Shown here piece after piece: positions 9,501-17,229 of a stretch of 64,000 bases of DNA. Location of the stretch: positions 62,001 to 126,000 of the forward strand of contig JAUZOA010000003.1 of the NCBI GenBank assembly GCA_030706685.1, given 5' to 3'. Within the stretch, counting starts at the first letter, position 1. Every line of letters starts with the position of its first letter. The stretch is from Bacteroidota bacterium (GTDB lineage: Bacteria > Bacteroidota > Bacteroidia > Chitinophagales > Chitinophagaceae). The notes below the pieces were generated by a model. The model was not told the DNA's origin. It was given only the letters and a program-made list of their open reading frames with translations, and did no database searches. Both the position numbers and the translations under genes were made by a program.

Positions 9501-11926
9501 TGGGACGTAATAGATGGAGCCGTATTGACCGTTAAGATAGCGGTATTGGATGTAATGCCCGGACCACAAATACTATTTATTACAACGTCATAATTCCCCG
9601 CATCACCTGTGCCCGCCCCGATAATAGTAAAGCTGCTGTTGGTAGCGCCGGTAATATTGATACCGCTCTTTCTCCATTGAAACGTTAATCCTGAACCGCT
9701 GGCTGTCACACTGAATGTAACATTGTTGCCCGCACAAACTGTTTGGTCAGCCGGCTGAGATGTAATTAACGATGTTGTATTAACGGTTAAAGTTGCTGTA
9801 GCAGATGTAGCATTGGTGCCACAAGGAGTAGAGATCACAACATCATAATTTCCTGCATCACTTACAACCGCGCCGGTAATTGTAAAACTGGCGCTGGTAG
9901 CCCCGCTGATATTTATTCCCCCCTTTCTCCATTGATAGGTTAACCCCGAACCCGTAGCCGCTACATTAAAAGTAACATTCGTGCCAGTGCATACTGCCTG
10001 GCCGGTGGGTTGATTGGTGATCGCCGGTGGAACTGCATTTACCGTTACAGTGAAAGAGCAATTAACCGTGGGTGACCCCGTAAGTACATAAGCGACTGTA
10101 GTCACCCCTGTATTAAATACCCGCCCGCTTGCTGTACCGCTTCCGCTTCCGGTTGTAGCGCCGCTCAGTGTATAGGTAAATGATTGAACAGGATTAATGA
10201 CCGGGTCAATACCGTTAACAACAGCAGTACATTGACCAATACCTGTATTGACAATTGTATTGGCAGGGCAGTTAATCGTTGAGTTGCCAACGTTTAATGT
10301 ATCAAAATCATATAAACCCCAGTTACCTGCCTGGTCTCTTACACGAATCGAAAGAAAATGCTGGCCTAATGGAAGAGTCCCCGCCGGTATAATAAATGTT
10401 TGCGTAACGATATTACCCGGCGTTGTTATAGTTAATGGGGTACCATTACTAATCCCGGGATCAGCATCGAAGAAATATTCGGCGGCTGTAATGACCGGCA
10501 TATCAGCAGTGGTAGTAGAAATGTAAAATCCCCGTTTTTCAAACAGACCCCAAACGCCATCCACGCCTTTGACCCGAATGGTCAGGAAATGAAACCCCGT
10601 TGATAAAGATGCCGGTATGGTTGCAGTAAAGTTTACAATACTTCCGGCAACGCCTACTGATACCGCAGTACCATTACCGGGTCCGGGATCAGCATCAAAA
10701 AAATATTCCGCAGCAACAATATTCGCTGCATCGGCAGTTGTGGAAGAAATATAAAACCCTCTTTTTTCAAATAAGCCCCAGATATCATCCTGGCCTTTTA
10801 CTCTTATGGCTAAGAAATGAAAACCTGCGGGTAATGATGTGGGAATTGTTGCCGTAAAATTCACAACACTTCCGGCAGTACCTACTGGTGTAGCAATCCC
10901 ATTACCGATACCCGGATCAGTATCCAGGAAATATTCCGCAGCAACAATATTAGCCGCATCAGTTGTTGAATTAGAGATATAAAATCCCCGTTTTTCGAAT
11001 AAACCCCAGATCCCGTCCTGGCCTTTTATTCTTATGGCTAAAAAATGAAAACCCGCTGATAATGACGTTGGAATTGTTGCTGCAAAATTCACAACACTTC
11101 CTGAAGTACCTACTGGTGTAGCGGTTCCATTCCCCATGCCGGGGTCAGTATCAAAAAAATACTCGGCCGCAACGATGTTAGCTGCATCGCTGGTGCTGGA
11201 TGAAATAAAGAATCCCCGTGTTTCGAATAAACCCCAAACGCCATTTGCATCTTTTATTCGTATGGCTAAAAAATGAAAGCCGGCTGGTAATGATGTTGGA
11301 ATTGTTGCTGTAAAATTCACAACACTTCCGGTAGTACCGACTGCTGTGGCGGTTCCATTTCCCGCACCGGGATCCGTATCAAAGAAATATTCGGCCGCAA
11401 CAATATTAGCTGCATCGGCTGTACTGGATGAAATAAAGAATCCCCGTGTTTCGAAAAACCCCCAGATGCCATTCGCATCTTTTGTTCGTATGGCTAAAAA
11501 ATGAAAGCCTGCCGGTAATGATGTTGGAATTGTTGCTGTAAAATTCACAACACTTCCGGTAGTACCGACTGCTGTGGCGGTTCCATTTCCCGCACCGGGA
11601 TCCGTATCAAAAAAATATTCGGCCGCCGAAATGTTGGCAGCATTAGTGGTTGTTGAGGAAATATAAAATCCGCGTTTTTCAAATAACCCCCAGGTGCCAT
11701 TATTGTCTCTTACCCTTAATCCTAAAAAATGGAAGCCGGAAGGGAGCGAGGCGATAGAAATAGCTGTCGAGAAGTTTATCGTATCGCTTGTACCTGTAAG
11801 TGTGATTGACGTTCCGTTATTAACCCCGGGATCGGTATCAAAAAAATATTCCGCTTTGCTGAAACCCTGCCCCCTGGCAAACTGCATCAGTAATACAGCG
11901 CTCAACAAAAGGAATAACCTTTTCAT
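6581..11926 (-). CDS. giant T9SS-exported repeat protein (seven AEYFFDTDPG repeats, nine Ig-like repeats)
   Basis: This encodes a 1781-residue secreted protein. The start MKRLFLLLSAVLLMQFARG at 11926 gives a clean signal peptide; the longer frame from 12001 would overlap the upstream gene. Roughly residues 20-556 hold seven 76-residue repeats, each beginning with a form of AEYFFDTDPGxGNG and ending in FLxIRVKDxxGxWGLFE. Residues about 555-635 form an HYR-like segment (NCPANTIVNTGIGQC). Residues about 635-1395 hold nine Ig-like repeats of the kind ITxQPxxQTVCAGxNVTFSV...YQWRKGG...AGNYDVVVSG. A beta-rich region follows, and about 1700-1781 is a T9SS type A sorting domain (YPNPVATVLNI...GGVYTLIITG). 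It probably acts at the cell surface or outside. Whether it is an adhesin or binds a ligand is unknown. Confidence 0.9.
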   Translation of the reverse strand: MKRLFLLLSAVLLMQFARGQGFSKAEYFFDTDPGVNNGTSITLTGTSDTINFSTAISIASLPSGFHFLGLRVRDNNGTWGLFEKRGFYISSTTTNAANISAAEYFFDTDPGAGNGTATAVGTTGSVVNFTATIPTSLPAGFHFLAIRTKDANGIWGFFETRGFFISSSTADAANIVAAEYFFDTDPGAGNGTATAVGTTGSVVNFTATIPTSLPAGFHFLAIRIKDANGVWGLFETRGFFISSSTSDAANIVAAEYFFDTDPGMGNGTATPVGTSGSVVNFAATIPTSLSAGFHFLAIRIKGQDGIWGLFEKRGFYISNSTTDAANIVAAEYFLDTDPGIGNGIATPVGTAGSVVNFTATIPTSLPAGFHFLAIRVKGQDDIWGLFEKRGFYISSTTADAANIVAAEYFFDADPGPGNGTAVSVGVAGSIVNFTATIPASLSTGFHFLTIRVKGVDGVWGLFEKRGFYISTTTADMPVITAAEYFFDADPGISNGTPLTITTPGNIVTQTFIIPAGTLPLGQHFLSIRVRDQAGNWGLYDFDTLNVGNSTINCPANTIVNTGIGQCTAVVNGIDPVINPVQSFTYTLSGATTGSGSGTASGRVFNTGVTTVAYVLTGSPTVNCSFTVTVNAVPPAITNQPTGQAVCTGTNVTFNVAATGSGLTYQWRKGGINISGATSASFTITGAVVSDAGNYDVVISTPCGTNATSATATLTVNTTSLITSQPADQTVCAGNNVTFSVTASGSGLTFQWRKSGINITGATNSSFTIIGAGTGDAGNYDVVINSICGPGITSNTAILTVNTAPSITSQPTNQTVCAGNNVTFSVAATGTALVYQWRKGGANIGGAASSTFTIIGVVPGDAGNYDVVVSGACPPAATSNTVSLTVNTAPVITAQPVSQTVCTGTNVTFSVAATGTGLTFQWRNGGVNISGATTSSFTINNVTTANAGNYDVVVSGICAPVATSNTVALTVNTAPFITSQPSSQTTCAGGNITFNVTATGTGLSYQWRKNGINISGATNSSFNINGVVAGDAGNYDVVVSGACPAPAISNPVTLTVNTAPAITVQPVSQSVCAGINVTFSVTASGSGLTFQWRKGGVNITGATNNSFTINGVVATDAGNYDVVVSGICTPPVTSSTATLTVNAVTAIGTQPLSQTICAGSNVTFSVTATGTLLTYQWRKGGVNINGATASSFTINGAITADAGSYDVIVSGTCGTVTSGIAILTVNAATAISTQPASQVVCAGTNITFSVAATGSNLSFQWRKGGVNISGAVSSSFIINNVVPGDAGSYDVIITGSCGILVSNTATLTINPITAINTQPVSQTTCAGSNITFTVSATGTALTFQWRKGGINITGATSSSFTLTSTATTDAGNYDVVVSGTCGTLTSSVAILTVNAAGTWLGITSTDWNTPSNWCGGIPVSTTDVIIPSLAPNMPGLAGGNGTARNITINAGGSLTISAGGTLDLLGSIINNGTFNAAAGNINFLGVINQSMPAFTATNVTVNGSGGVLLNGNAAINGTLTLTNGSITLGTNSLALAASSTGSVASHIVTNGSGSVIVKAFAAFNTRTVPVAANATSYNPVVIAANTGHVTDDITVKMIQGVFLNGSSGTLFTDKSVDKTWIIDEAVAGGSNVNITLQWGASQELIRFDRNKCYVTQNIGGAWLTGDATAANGTDPFTQTKNNVTVFSPFALQTQPLPRPVSGIYPNPVATVLNIVTELPAADQATIFIYDAAGRLVMQQAAVISSGISQTSINVEKLSGGVYTLIITGTNISKIWLAKFVKE
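11286..11611 (-). repeat. near-identical tandem repeat units inside the giant T9SS gene
   Basis: A 98-bp run at 11286-11383 is repeated without a change at 11514-11611, exactly 228 bp (76 codons) apart. Other copies of the same 228-bp unit in the gene have diverged far more, so this pair was recently duplicated or homogenised. Confidence 0.9.
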
Positions 11927-11969
11927 GATAAAAAGTTTAAGGGGCCCCGTGAAGGGGTTTAGAAATATC

Positions 11970-13061
11970 TCAGTTATTCTTTCTTGCTTCCACCTGCACA
12001 TTTAAAGAGCCGCTTACCGGAATGGTTGGGTTGATAATGTTCATACTAAAAACAAATGGCAGCCGGCTGCCCCGGCTGTTTGTCCAGTTAAGACTGCCGG
12101 TTGCATCGAATAATAAGCCTATATCTTTTCCGTCGCTGCCACTGTTGTTGGCCGGGCCGGCCGCAATGGTAAAGTCATTTAAAGCATTGTTGGTACCTGC
12201 ATTGACAGCAGCCTGGTCAACCATTTGCGGGTTTTGCGCTGCGATATTTCCACCGCCATTTACATTGCTGTTGCGTATCCAGGCAGTATCGCCATTACTA
12301 CCGCAATTAAAAGTGATATTATTATTAAAAGTGCTGAAGCTGTTTGAATTGGCGGCATCGCGGCGTACGAATATATTATTAGTTATGGTCAAAAAGCGGC
12401 AATTGCTGGTAAAACAATCCCGGGTGCTGGCACCCGGGCCGAACCATAAATTGTGATTGAACAATACATTTACTGAATTAGTAAAAGAACCAATACTTGA
12501 AGCAACACAACAACCGGTTTCATAAAAATAATTGTTTTGAAAAAGGAAGTTCTGATAAGTAGTACTGCCGGTCCCATTGACTTCGGAATTGTCAAATACA
12601 TTGCCTTCAAATAAATAGCCGTTGTAGGTAACACCTCCTTCGTTTACAAAAATATTGAGGCCCTGGAAATAGTTGCGGATAAATCGCAGAGTATCCGGGT
12701 GGCTGGCGTTACTAATTATTGTACTGGTAAAGACCATTCCCTGTATTTCGGTATTGGCGCAGGAGGCGCCGGTAATAGTAAACCCGGGAACTGATGCAGT
12801 AAAAGGCAGGTTCTTATTAGGTGACCATCCCGGTCCTAATATTACCAAATGCTTATTGGTGAGGGTAAAATTTGTGTATGCATTAGGGCTGCCATGTACG
12901 TATATCGTGTCCCCGCTATTGCTGGCGTTGATGGCCGCTTGTATCGTATTAAACTGCGCCAGCGTTGATGGTGAATTGCTTACTGTACGGATAACAGCAC
13001 GGGAATAAGATGCCGCTAAAAGCAGGCACGCGGACAATAACAGGTATTTTCTCATAAACAT
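11970..13061 (-). CDS. secreted parallel beta-helix (pectate-lyase-fold) protein
   Basis: A protein of about 363 residues with a signal peptide MFMRKYLLLSACLLLAASYSRA; starts at 13061 or 13055 are both reasonable and the longer frame to 13103 is rejected. FNTIQAAINASNSGDTIYVHGSP is the classic opening of right-handed beta-helix proteins, and later segments (YLFEGNVFDNSEV, FLFQNNYFYE, LTITNNIFVRR) repeat the asparagine-rich rung pattern. It could be a polysaccharide lyase-like or surface protein, but no catalytic residues can be assigned. No T9SS end is visible. It lies 43 bp upstream of the giant repeat gene on the same strand and is probably co-expressed with it. Confidence 0.8.
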   Translation of the reverse strand: MFMRKYLLLSACLLLAASYSRAVIRTVSNSPSTLAQFNTIQAAINASNSGDTIYVHGSPNAYTNFTLTNKHLVILGPGWSPNKNLPFTASVPGFTITGASCANTEIQGMVFTSTIISNASHPDTLRFIRNYFQGLNIFVNEGGVTYNGYLFEGNVFDNSEVNGTGSTTYQNFLFQNNYFYETGCCVASSIGSFTNSVNVLFNHNLWFGPGASTRDCFTSNCRFLTITNNIFVRRDAANSNSFSTFNNNITFNCGSNGDTAWIRNSNVNGGGNIAAQNPQMVDQAAVNAGTNNALNDFTIAAGPANNSGSDGKDIGLLFDATGSLNWTNSRGSRLPFVFSMNIINPTIPVSGSLNVQVEARKNN

Positions 13062-13169
13062 AAGTTTGAATATTAAATGTATCGAAATCAAAAAGCTGGG
13101 CAATAGAACGAAAGTTATTTAGCCTGGTAATTTTATTTTAGTCACGCAGATCAGGACAAATCCTTTACA

Positions 13170-14024
13170 CTATTTAGTCTTAACAATCACAATACCACAA
13201 TAGGTGCATCCTCTTTTAGTGCGGTAACAACAACATCCGCAACTGGTGCAACTGCAGTTTCCTTTCTTTTTATAAAATCTTTCGGGAGCGGTTTTAGTTC
13301 CACTGTTATCTTTCCCGTCATTATCAACCAGCACCATTGTATACTTTGAGTCGGTTATGCTGAATCTGAATTTCGCTTCAGTGGTTACTTTGGCCGTAGA
13401 AGCCGTAACATAGTTTAATACTCCTGTCACAATGGAAAACTTAGAAGGATCCTGGTAGATTTTTTCGATAATAGCTAAAGAATCCGCCTGGGTTTTCGCT
13501 TTTACGAGGGAAGAAAAATCAACTAACGCAATATCAACCTTAACCTCTTTGGCTGTTGATCCATCGAGAATATTTTCTCCAAAATCAACCGTGTAGCCGT
13601 CTTTATTAAACAGATCTTTTTGTTTATATAAATTCATTTTAACGGCAAAACCGATCCGGCGATCATTATCTTCATTCTGCACGGTTCCGACAGAGAAATC
13701 CAGTGAGGCCAGTTTACGCATAAAAGAAGATGCCTGCTGGTATTTGTTCCGGTTATACAATAGCTCCCAGACGGGTTGTCCCTGGATCGCAAGATTGTGA
13801 TTAAGCCGCCATGATTTAAAGGACCAGTCCACTTTAAAATCTTTGATGTCTGCTGTTCTGTTGATTTGCGAGGGAGTGACACCCATCAGGTCAAATACGG
13901 GTGATGGCGGAATAGCCAGTTCTTTAGGGGAAAGCCGCCCGGCTTTGGTATCATCCTGTGCTGCGAGGCGCAAATAAAACCCCGGCACAAATGCGAATAA
14001 TAAAACAGTTGTTCTTGTTTTCAC
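13170..14024 (-). CDS. secreted protein of unknown function with a cysteine-rich tail
   Basis: A 284-residue protein that appears to start with GTG. Residues 1-22 are a signal peptide ending LRLAAQ. The middle (about 60-240) is a mixed alpha/beta domain with no family I recognise. Residues 255-284 carry eight cysteines (CSCTSCGCCC, then CTYC) among Lys/Arg, at positions 257, 259, 262, 264, 265, 266, 273 and 276, which suggests metal binding or a disulfide-locked knot outside the cytoplasm. It lies just downstream of the response regulator gene, and both share an upstream 20-bp motif, so it is a likely target or partner of that two-component system (inference). A different start codon is possible. 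Confidence 0.75.
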   Translation of the reverse strand: MKTRTTVLLFAFVPGFYLRLAAQDDTKAGRLSPKELAIPPSPVFDLMGVTPSQINRTADIKDFKVDWSFKSWRLNHNLAIQGQPVWELLYNRNKYQQASSFMRKLASLDFSVGTVQNEDNDRRIGFAVKMNLYKQKDLFNKDGYTVDFGENILDGSTAKEVKVDIALVDFSSLVKAKTQADSLAIIEKIYQDPSKFSIVTGVLNYVTASTAKVTTEAKFRFSITDSKYTMVLVDNDGKDNSGTKTAPERFYKKKGNCSCTSCGCCCYRTKRGCTYCGIVIVKTK

Positions 14025-14070
14025 CCCTGGCTTTTGTGAGGTGAAATTCAGTACTGCTTTGTTTAAAGAA

Positions 14071-14090
14071 AATACCCCATTGGGTGATTT
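14071..14090 (-). promoter_or_regulatory. shared upstream motif, copy before the Cys-tail gene
   Basis: AATACCCCATTGGGTGATTT (plus-strand reading) lies 46 bp upstream of the 14024 start and matches 18 of 20 bases with the copy at 14807-14826 before the response regulator gene. GGGTGATT here also pairs with AATCACCC at 14098-14105. It may be an operator for the regulator (inference). Confidence 0.5.
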
Positions 14091-14120
14091 GTAAAAGAAT
14101 CACCCTAGTAATGATAATTT

Positions 14121-14768
14121 TCAGATAAGTCCCTGTTGCTGGGCTTTCATCACCGCTTCACTGCGGGAGGCAACATGAAGTTTTTTGTATATTCTTTTCA
14201 CATGTGTGCGGACCGTTTCGTAACTGATAAATGTTTTTTCCGCGATGGTTTTATAATTATGGCCTTCTACCATCAGTAAAAGAATTTCCTTTTCTCTTTC
14301 ACTCAACTGGTAATCGGTTAATTCGGGAATGACCAGAATTACATTTTTATGGGAAAAGAATTGCAGTACTTTTTTTGCAATAGAGGGCGACATCGGGGCG
14401 CCGCCATTAAATACTTCATGAATGGCTTCAATTTGTTTGGCGGGCGAATCATTTTTCAGTACATATCCTGATGCTCCCGCGCTCAGCGCGCGGAATATCT
14501 TTTCACTGTCATTGAATACCGTCTGGATCAATACTTTTACATCCTGGAATTCCCGTGCAATGATCCGGGTAGCATCAATACCGCTTATTCCCGGCATTTC
14601 GATATCCATCAGTACTACATCAGGAGCGCTGCTTTTTATTCTTGATGATAATGATTGCGCATCGGCATAAGCCCCGCAGCAACTATAACCCGGGGTTCCA
14701 TTCAATATGGCTTCCAGTGCATCCCTGACCAGTTTGTTATCCTCAAATATTGCAACCCGGATATCCAT
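14121..14768 (-). CDS. response regulator, NarL/LuxR type
   Basis: A 215-residue cytoplasmic transcription factor. Residues 1-120 are a receiver domain with acidic pocket E9/D10, phosphoacceptor Asp55 in VVLMDIEMPG and the conserved Lys in YVLKNDSP. Residues about 150-210 are a LuxR-type helix-turn-helix (LSEREKEILLLMVEG...TVRTHVKRIYKKL). It is paired with the histidine kinase gene upstream on the same strand, across a 209-bp spacer that carries a copy of the 20-bp motif 38 bp before its start. Autoregulation through that motif is plausible. Confidence 0.93.
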   Translation of the reverse strand: MDIRVAIFEDNKLVRDALEAILNGTPGYSCCGAYADAQSLSSRIKSSAPDVVLMDIEMPGISGIDATRIIAREFQDVKVLIQTVFNDSEKIFRALSAGASGYVLKNDSPAKQIEAIHEVFNGGAPMSPSIAKKVLQFFSHKNVILVIPELTDYQLSEREKEILLLMVEGHNYKTIAEKTFISYETVRTHVKRIYKKLHVASRSEAVMKAQQQGLI

Positions 14769-14806
14769 AATTAAAAATCAAAGTAAGCCCGTGATTAAAT
14801 AAATAC

Positions 14807-14826
14807 AATACCTCATTGGGTGATTC
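14807..14826 (-). promoter_or_regulatory. shared upstream motif, copy before the response regulator gene
   Basis: AATACCTCATTGGGTGATTC (plus-strand reading) matches the copy at 14071-14090 in 18 of 20 bases and sits 38 bp upstream of the start codon, in the region where a promoter is expected. The rest of the 14769-14977 spacer has a small palindrome, TCCCGGCTTAGGCGGGA, near 14943 and no gene. Confidence 0.5.
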
Positions 14827-14977
14827 CCGGCAGTACTCTATTTTTAAAAGTGGCCCTACGCTTCGTTCCGGGCAACGTTGGGAAATTTGTTCTTGATTGA
14901 AATCCCGTTACCCTCCCGAAGAAGGAAATTCCCCAATCTCCCTCCCGGCTTAGGCGGGATCAAAATTCCAAAATGGA

Positions 14978-16324
14978 TCACTGCCTGATTTCATACTGCA
15001 TCCCAATGTACGTACCTTTTCCGTTATGGCTTTGGATGCTCAGTTGTATATCACTTTCCTTTGCCCTTTCCTGCATATTCTTGAGTCCATTGCCGGTAAG
15101 ATTATGGTCCAGATCAAATCCTTTCCCATCGTCACGGATACTAAAGATGAGCTGCTGATTGGTTTGCTTGCCCCCGATAACGATTTCCCCGCATTCCGCA
15201 TATTTAACGGCATTATTGACTGCTTCCTTACAGATCAGGTATACATTTCTCCGGTATTCGACAGGCAGTTTCATATCCTTGATCCCAGGCTCAACTTCCC
15301 AGTTCAATCGTATATTTTTCGCCTGTGTTATCCCGAGGGTATACTCCTTCAACCGTTCCAGCATTTCCTCTACATTATCATATTTTGGATTAACGGCCCA
15401 TACTACATCGTTAAGGTTGTTGACCATTTCCACCGCACCATCCGCGATTAAATTCAATGAGTTCACTACGGATTCAGTTTTATTCTGGGCAATATACCTG
15501 CGGGCCATGTGGCTATGAAGCGCGATGCCGCTCATGGTGGCCCCGATATCATCATGCAGGTCCTGCGCTAATTTGTTGCGGATGCGCTGCTGCGCGATCA
15601 ACTGTTCTTCGTTTTCGCTGAGTTGTTTGATCAGTTCCTGTTGCCGGATGATCAGTTTCTTTTCTGCCATTGAAACTTTGTACGTAATGCCGGTATTGAA
15701 AAAATATATTTCAAAAGCGGCTCCAAGACAAGACGGTATGAAATAATAAGTAATAAGAGCTTCGGGTAGCACATGCGTCATCCATAATATGATCAGTAAA
15801 TTAGAAATAAAAGCTCCGACGCTTACAGACAAACTTGCCCATAATACATACCTGACAAGCCGGTCCTCGCTTTTCCATAATTTGATAATAAATATGATAA
15901 ACACCAGGAAAAGAAAGATAGAAAAGGAATAATAACAGATATCCCCGATGGCAGTATATTGAATCCCGGCTGCCTGCAATATTACCTGGCAGGCGATAAA
16001 TCCAAAAATGACTTTCCCGAGAGGGCGCAGCCGGTTATAAATTTCGGGAAACCTCGTTTTGAGACCTATAAAATACTGGCCAAATACAAAATATTCATAA
16101 TAAAGAAGGAAGGCCAATGGTCGCTTGAAATTATCCAGCGCGATATCCCAGGAAGAGTTTTCCGCGAGGTGCAGGATGGGTCCACGGAATAAAACAATCA
16201 TGTACAGGATAAATGTGCCAATATAAGCACAGTAATAGAGATATTCCTTATATCGCAATTGCCACCATTGAATGGCGATATAAGTAAACTGCGTAACAAG
16301 AGCTCCAAGAATGAAAAAATACAT
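14978..16324 (-). CDS. sensor histidine kinase, HisKA_3 type
   Basis: A 448-residue membrane kinase. Residues 1-215 contain about seven transmembrane helices, like the 7TMR sensory module. A short coiled coil (residues 217-247) leads to the dimerisation helix with phosphoacceptor His257 in LAQDLHDDIGA. The ATPase domain follows, with the N-box NAVKYAE and G-boxes DDGKGFD and GNGLKNMQERA. The DLHDDIGA motif is typical of kinases that work with NarL/LuxR regulators such as the next gene downstream. There is no periplasmic sensor domain of note, so the signal may be sensed in the membrane or by a partner. Confidence 0.92.
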   Translation of the reverse strand: MYFFILGALVTQFTYIAIQWWQLRYKEYLYYCAYIGTFILYMIVLFRGPILHLAENSSWDIALDNFKRPLAFLLYYEYFVFGQYFIGLKTRFPEIYNRLRPLGKVIFGFIACQVILQAAGIQYTAIGDICYYSFSIFLFLVFIIFIIKLWKSEDRLVRYVLWASLSVSVGAFISNLLIILWMTHVLPEALITYYFIPSCLGAAFEIYFFNTGITYKVSMAEKKLIIRQQELIKQLSENEEQLIAQQRIRNKLAQDLHDDIGATMSGIALHSHMARRYIAQNKTESVVNSLNLIADGAVEMVNNLNDVVWAVNPKYDNVEEMLERLKEYTLGITQAKNIRLNWEVEPGIKDMKLPVEYRRNVYLICKEAVNNAVKYAECGEIVIGGKQTNQQLIFSIRDDGKGFDLDHNLTGNGLKNMQERAKESDIQLSIQSHNGKGTYIGMQYEIRQ

Positions 16325-16421
16325 GTTGGCTTTACAGTTTCCGGATCAACCGGTGTCAAAAAATAGTTACCGGATAGACCCGATTAAAAGTTAGGTAAAG
16401 TTCAGGAAAGGGCAATATTTA

Positions 16422-17138
16422 TTAGTGAAGAGCCAATAACACAGCGGCTGCTACTCCGGCCGTTTCTGTTCGCAATCTTGTTTGTCCTAATGATACAGGA
16501 ATAAAATGATGGCTTGTTGCCATTTCAAGTTCTTTCGGGGTAAAATCTCCTTCCGGTCCCACCAGGATAAGGGAATTACTTGCTGAAGGGTTGTGGAATT
16601 GGGAAATGGATCTTTTACTTCCTTCCATGCAATGAGCAATGAATCTCTGGGAAATATTCATCACTTCTTCCTGCCGGAACAGCAGTTCGTAGGCGACGGG
16701 TTCATGCAGAACAGGCAACCAGCATTGTTGACTTTGCAACATCGCGCTGATACAGATTCCTTTCATCCGGTCGCTGCGGAATTTTTGTTTTTCCGTTCTC
16801 TCACAAATAAGAGGAATAATTTCGGTGATCCCTATTTCAGTTGCTTTTTCCAAAAACCATTCAAAGCGGCCGGAGTTTTTGACCAGGGAAATTCCAATCG
16901 TTGTTTTTCTTCCCGGTGGTGGTTGATGGTGGGCCTCTTCTACCGATACTGTACAATGTTTTTTGTGATCATCCCTGACAGTAGCGGTCAGTAATTGTCC
17001 TTTGCCATCTGTCAGGTGCAATTTCCCTCCTTCTTTCATCCGCAATACCTGTATAATATGACGGGAAGTTTCTTCATCAAGGGTTATCTCTTTTTGTGAA
17101 GGATCGTATTGCTCAATATAAAAAAAGGGAAATTGCAT
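16422..17138 (-). CDS. rsmE: 16S rRNA (uracil1498-N3)-methyltransferase
   Basis: A 238-residue SPOUT-class methyltransferase that methylates N3 of U1498 of 16S rRNA. The N-terminal PUA-like part contains HIIQVLRMKEGGKLHLTDGKG, and the C-terminal knot contains LVGPEGDFTPKELE and SLGQTRLRTETAG, which bind S-adenosylmethionine. The length is normal. It is downstream of dnaB on the same strand, but a strong terminator at 17175-17196 separates the two, so it has its own promoter. Confidence 0.95.
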   Translation of the reverse strand: MQFPFFYIEQYDPSQKEITLDEETSRHIIQVLRMKEGGKLHLTDGKGQLLTATVRDDHKKHCTVSVEEAHHQPPPGRKTTIGISLVKNSGRFEWFLEKATEIGITEIIPLICERTEKQKFRSDRMKGICISAMLQSQQCWLPVLHEPVAYELLFRQEEVMNISQRFIAHCMEGSKRSISQFHNPSASNSLILVGPEGDFTPKELEMATSHHFIPVSLGQTRLRTETAGVAAAVLLALH

Positions 17139-17174
17139 ATAGCCCGGTGTAAAAGTAAAATTAAGTCAAATAAA

Positions 17175-17196
17175 AAAGTCCGGAAAGCCGGACTTT
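17175..17196 (-). terminator. rho-independent terminator of dnaB
   Basis: AAAGTCCGG at 17175-17183 pairs perfectly with CCGGACTTT at 17188-17196 around a 4-nt loop, 34 nt downstream of the dnaB stop. On the minus strand the stem is followed by a T-run (TTTTTTA). Confidence 0.9.
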
Positions 17197-17229
17197 GATC
17201 AACATCTAAGATTAAGTTGTCGAAAATTA

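Noticed and set aside
6581-12001. Longer start for the giant T9SS gene at 12001.
   Set aside because: It would overlap the upstream beta-helix gene and bury the signal peptide behind 25 residues.
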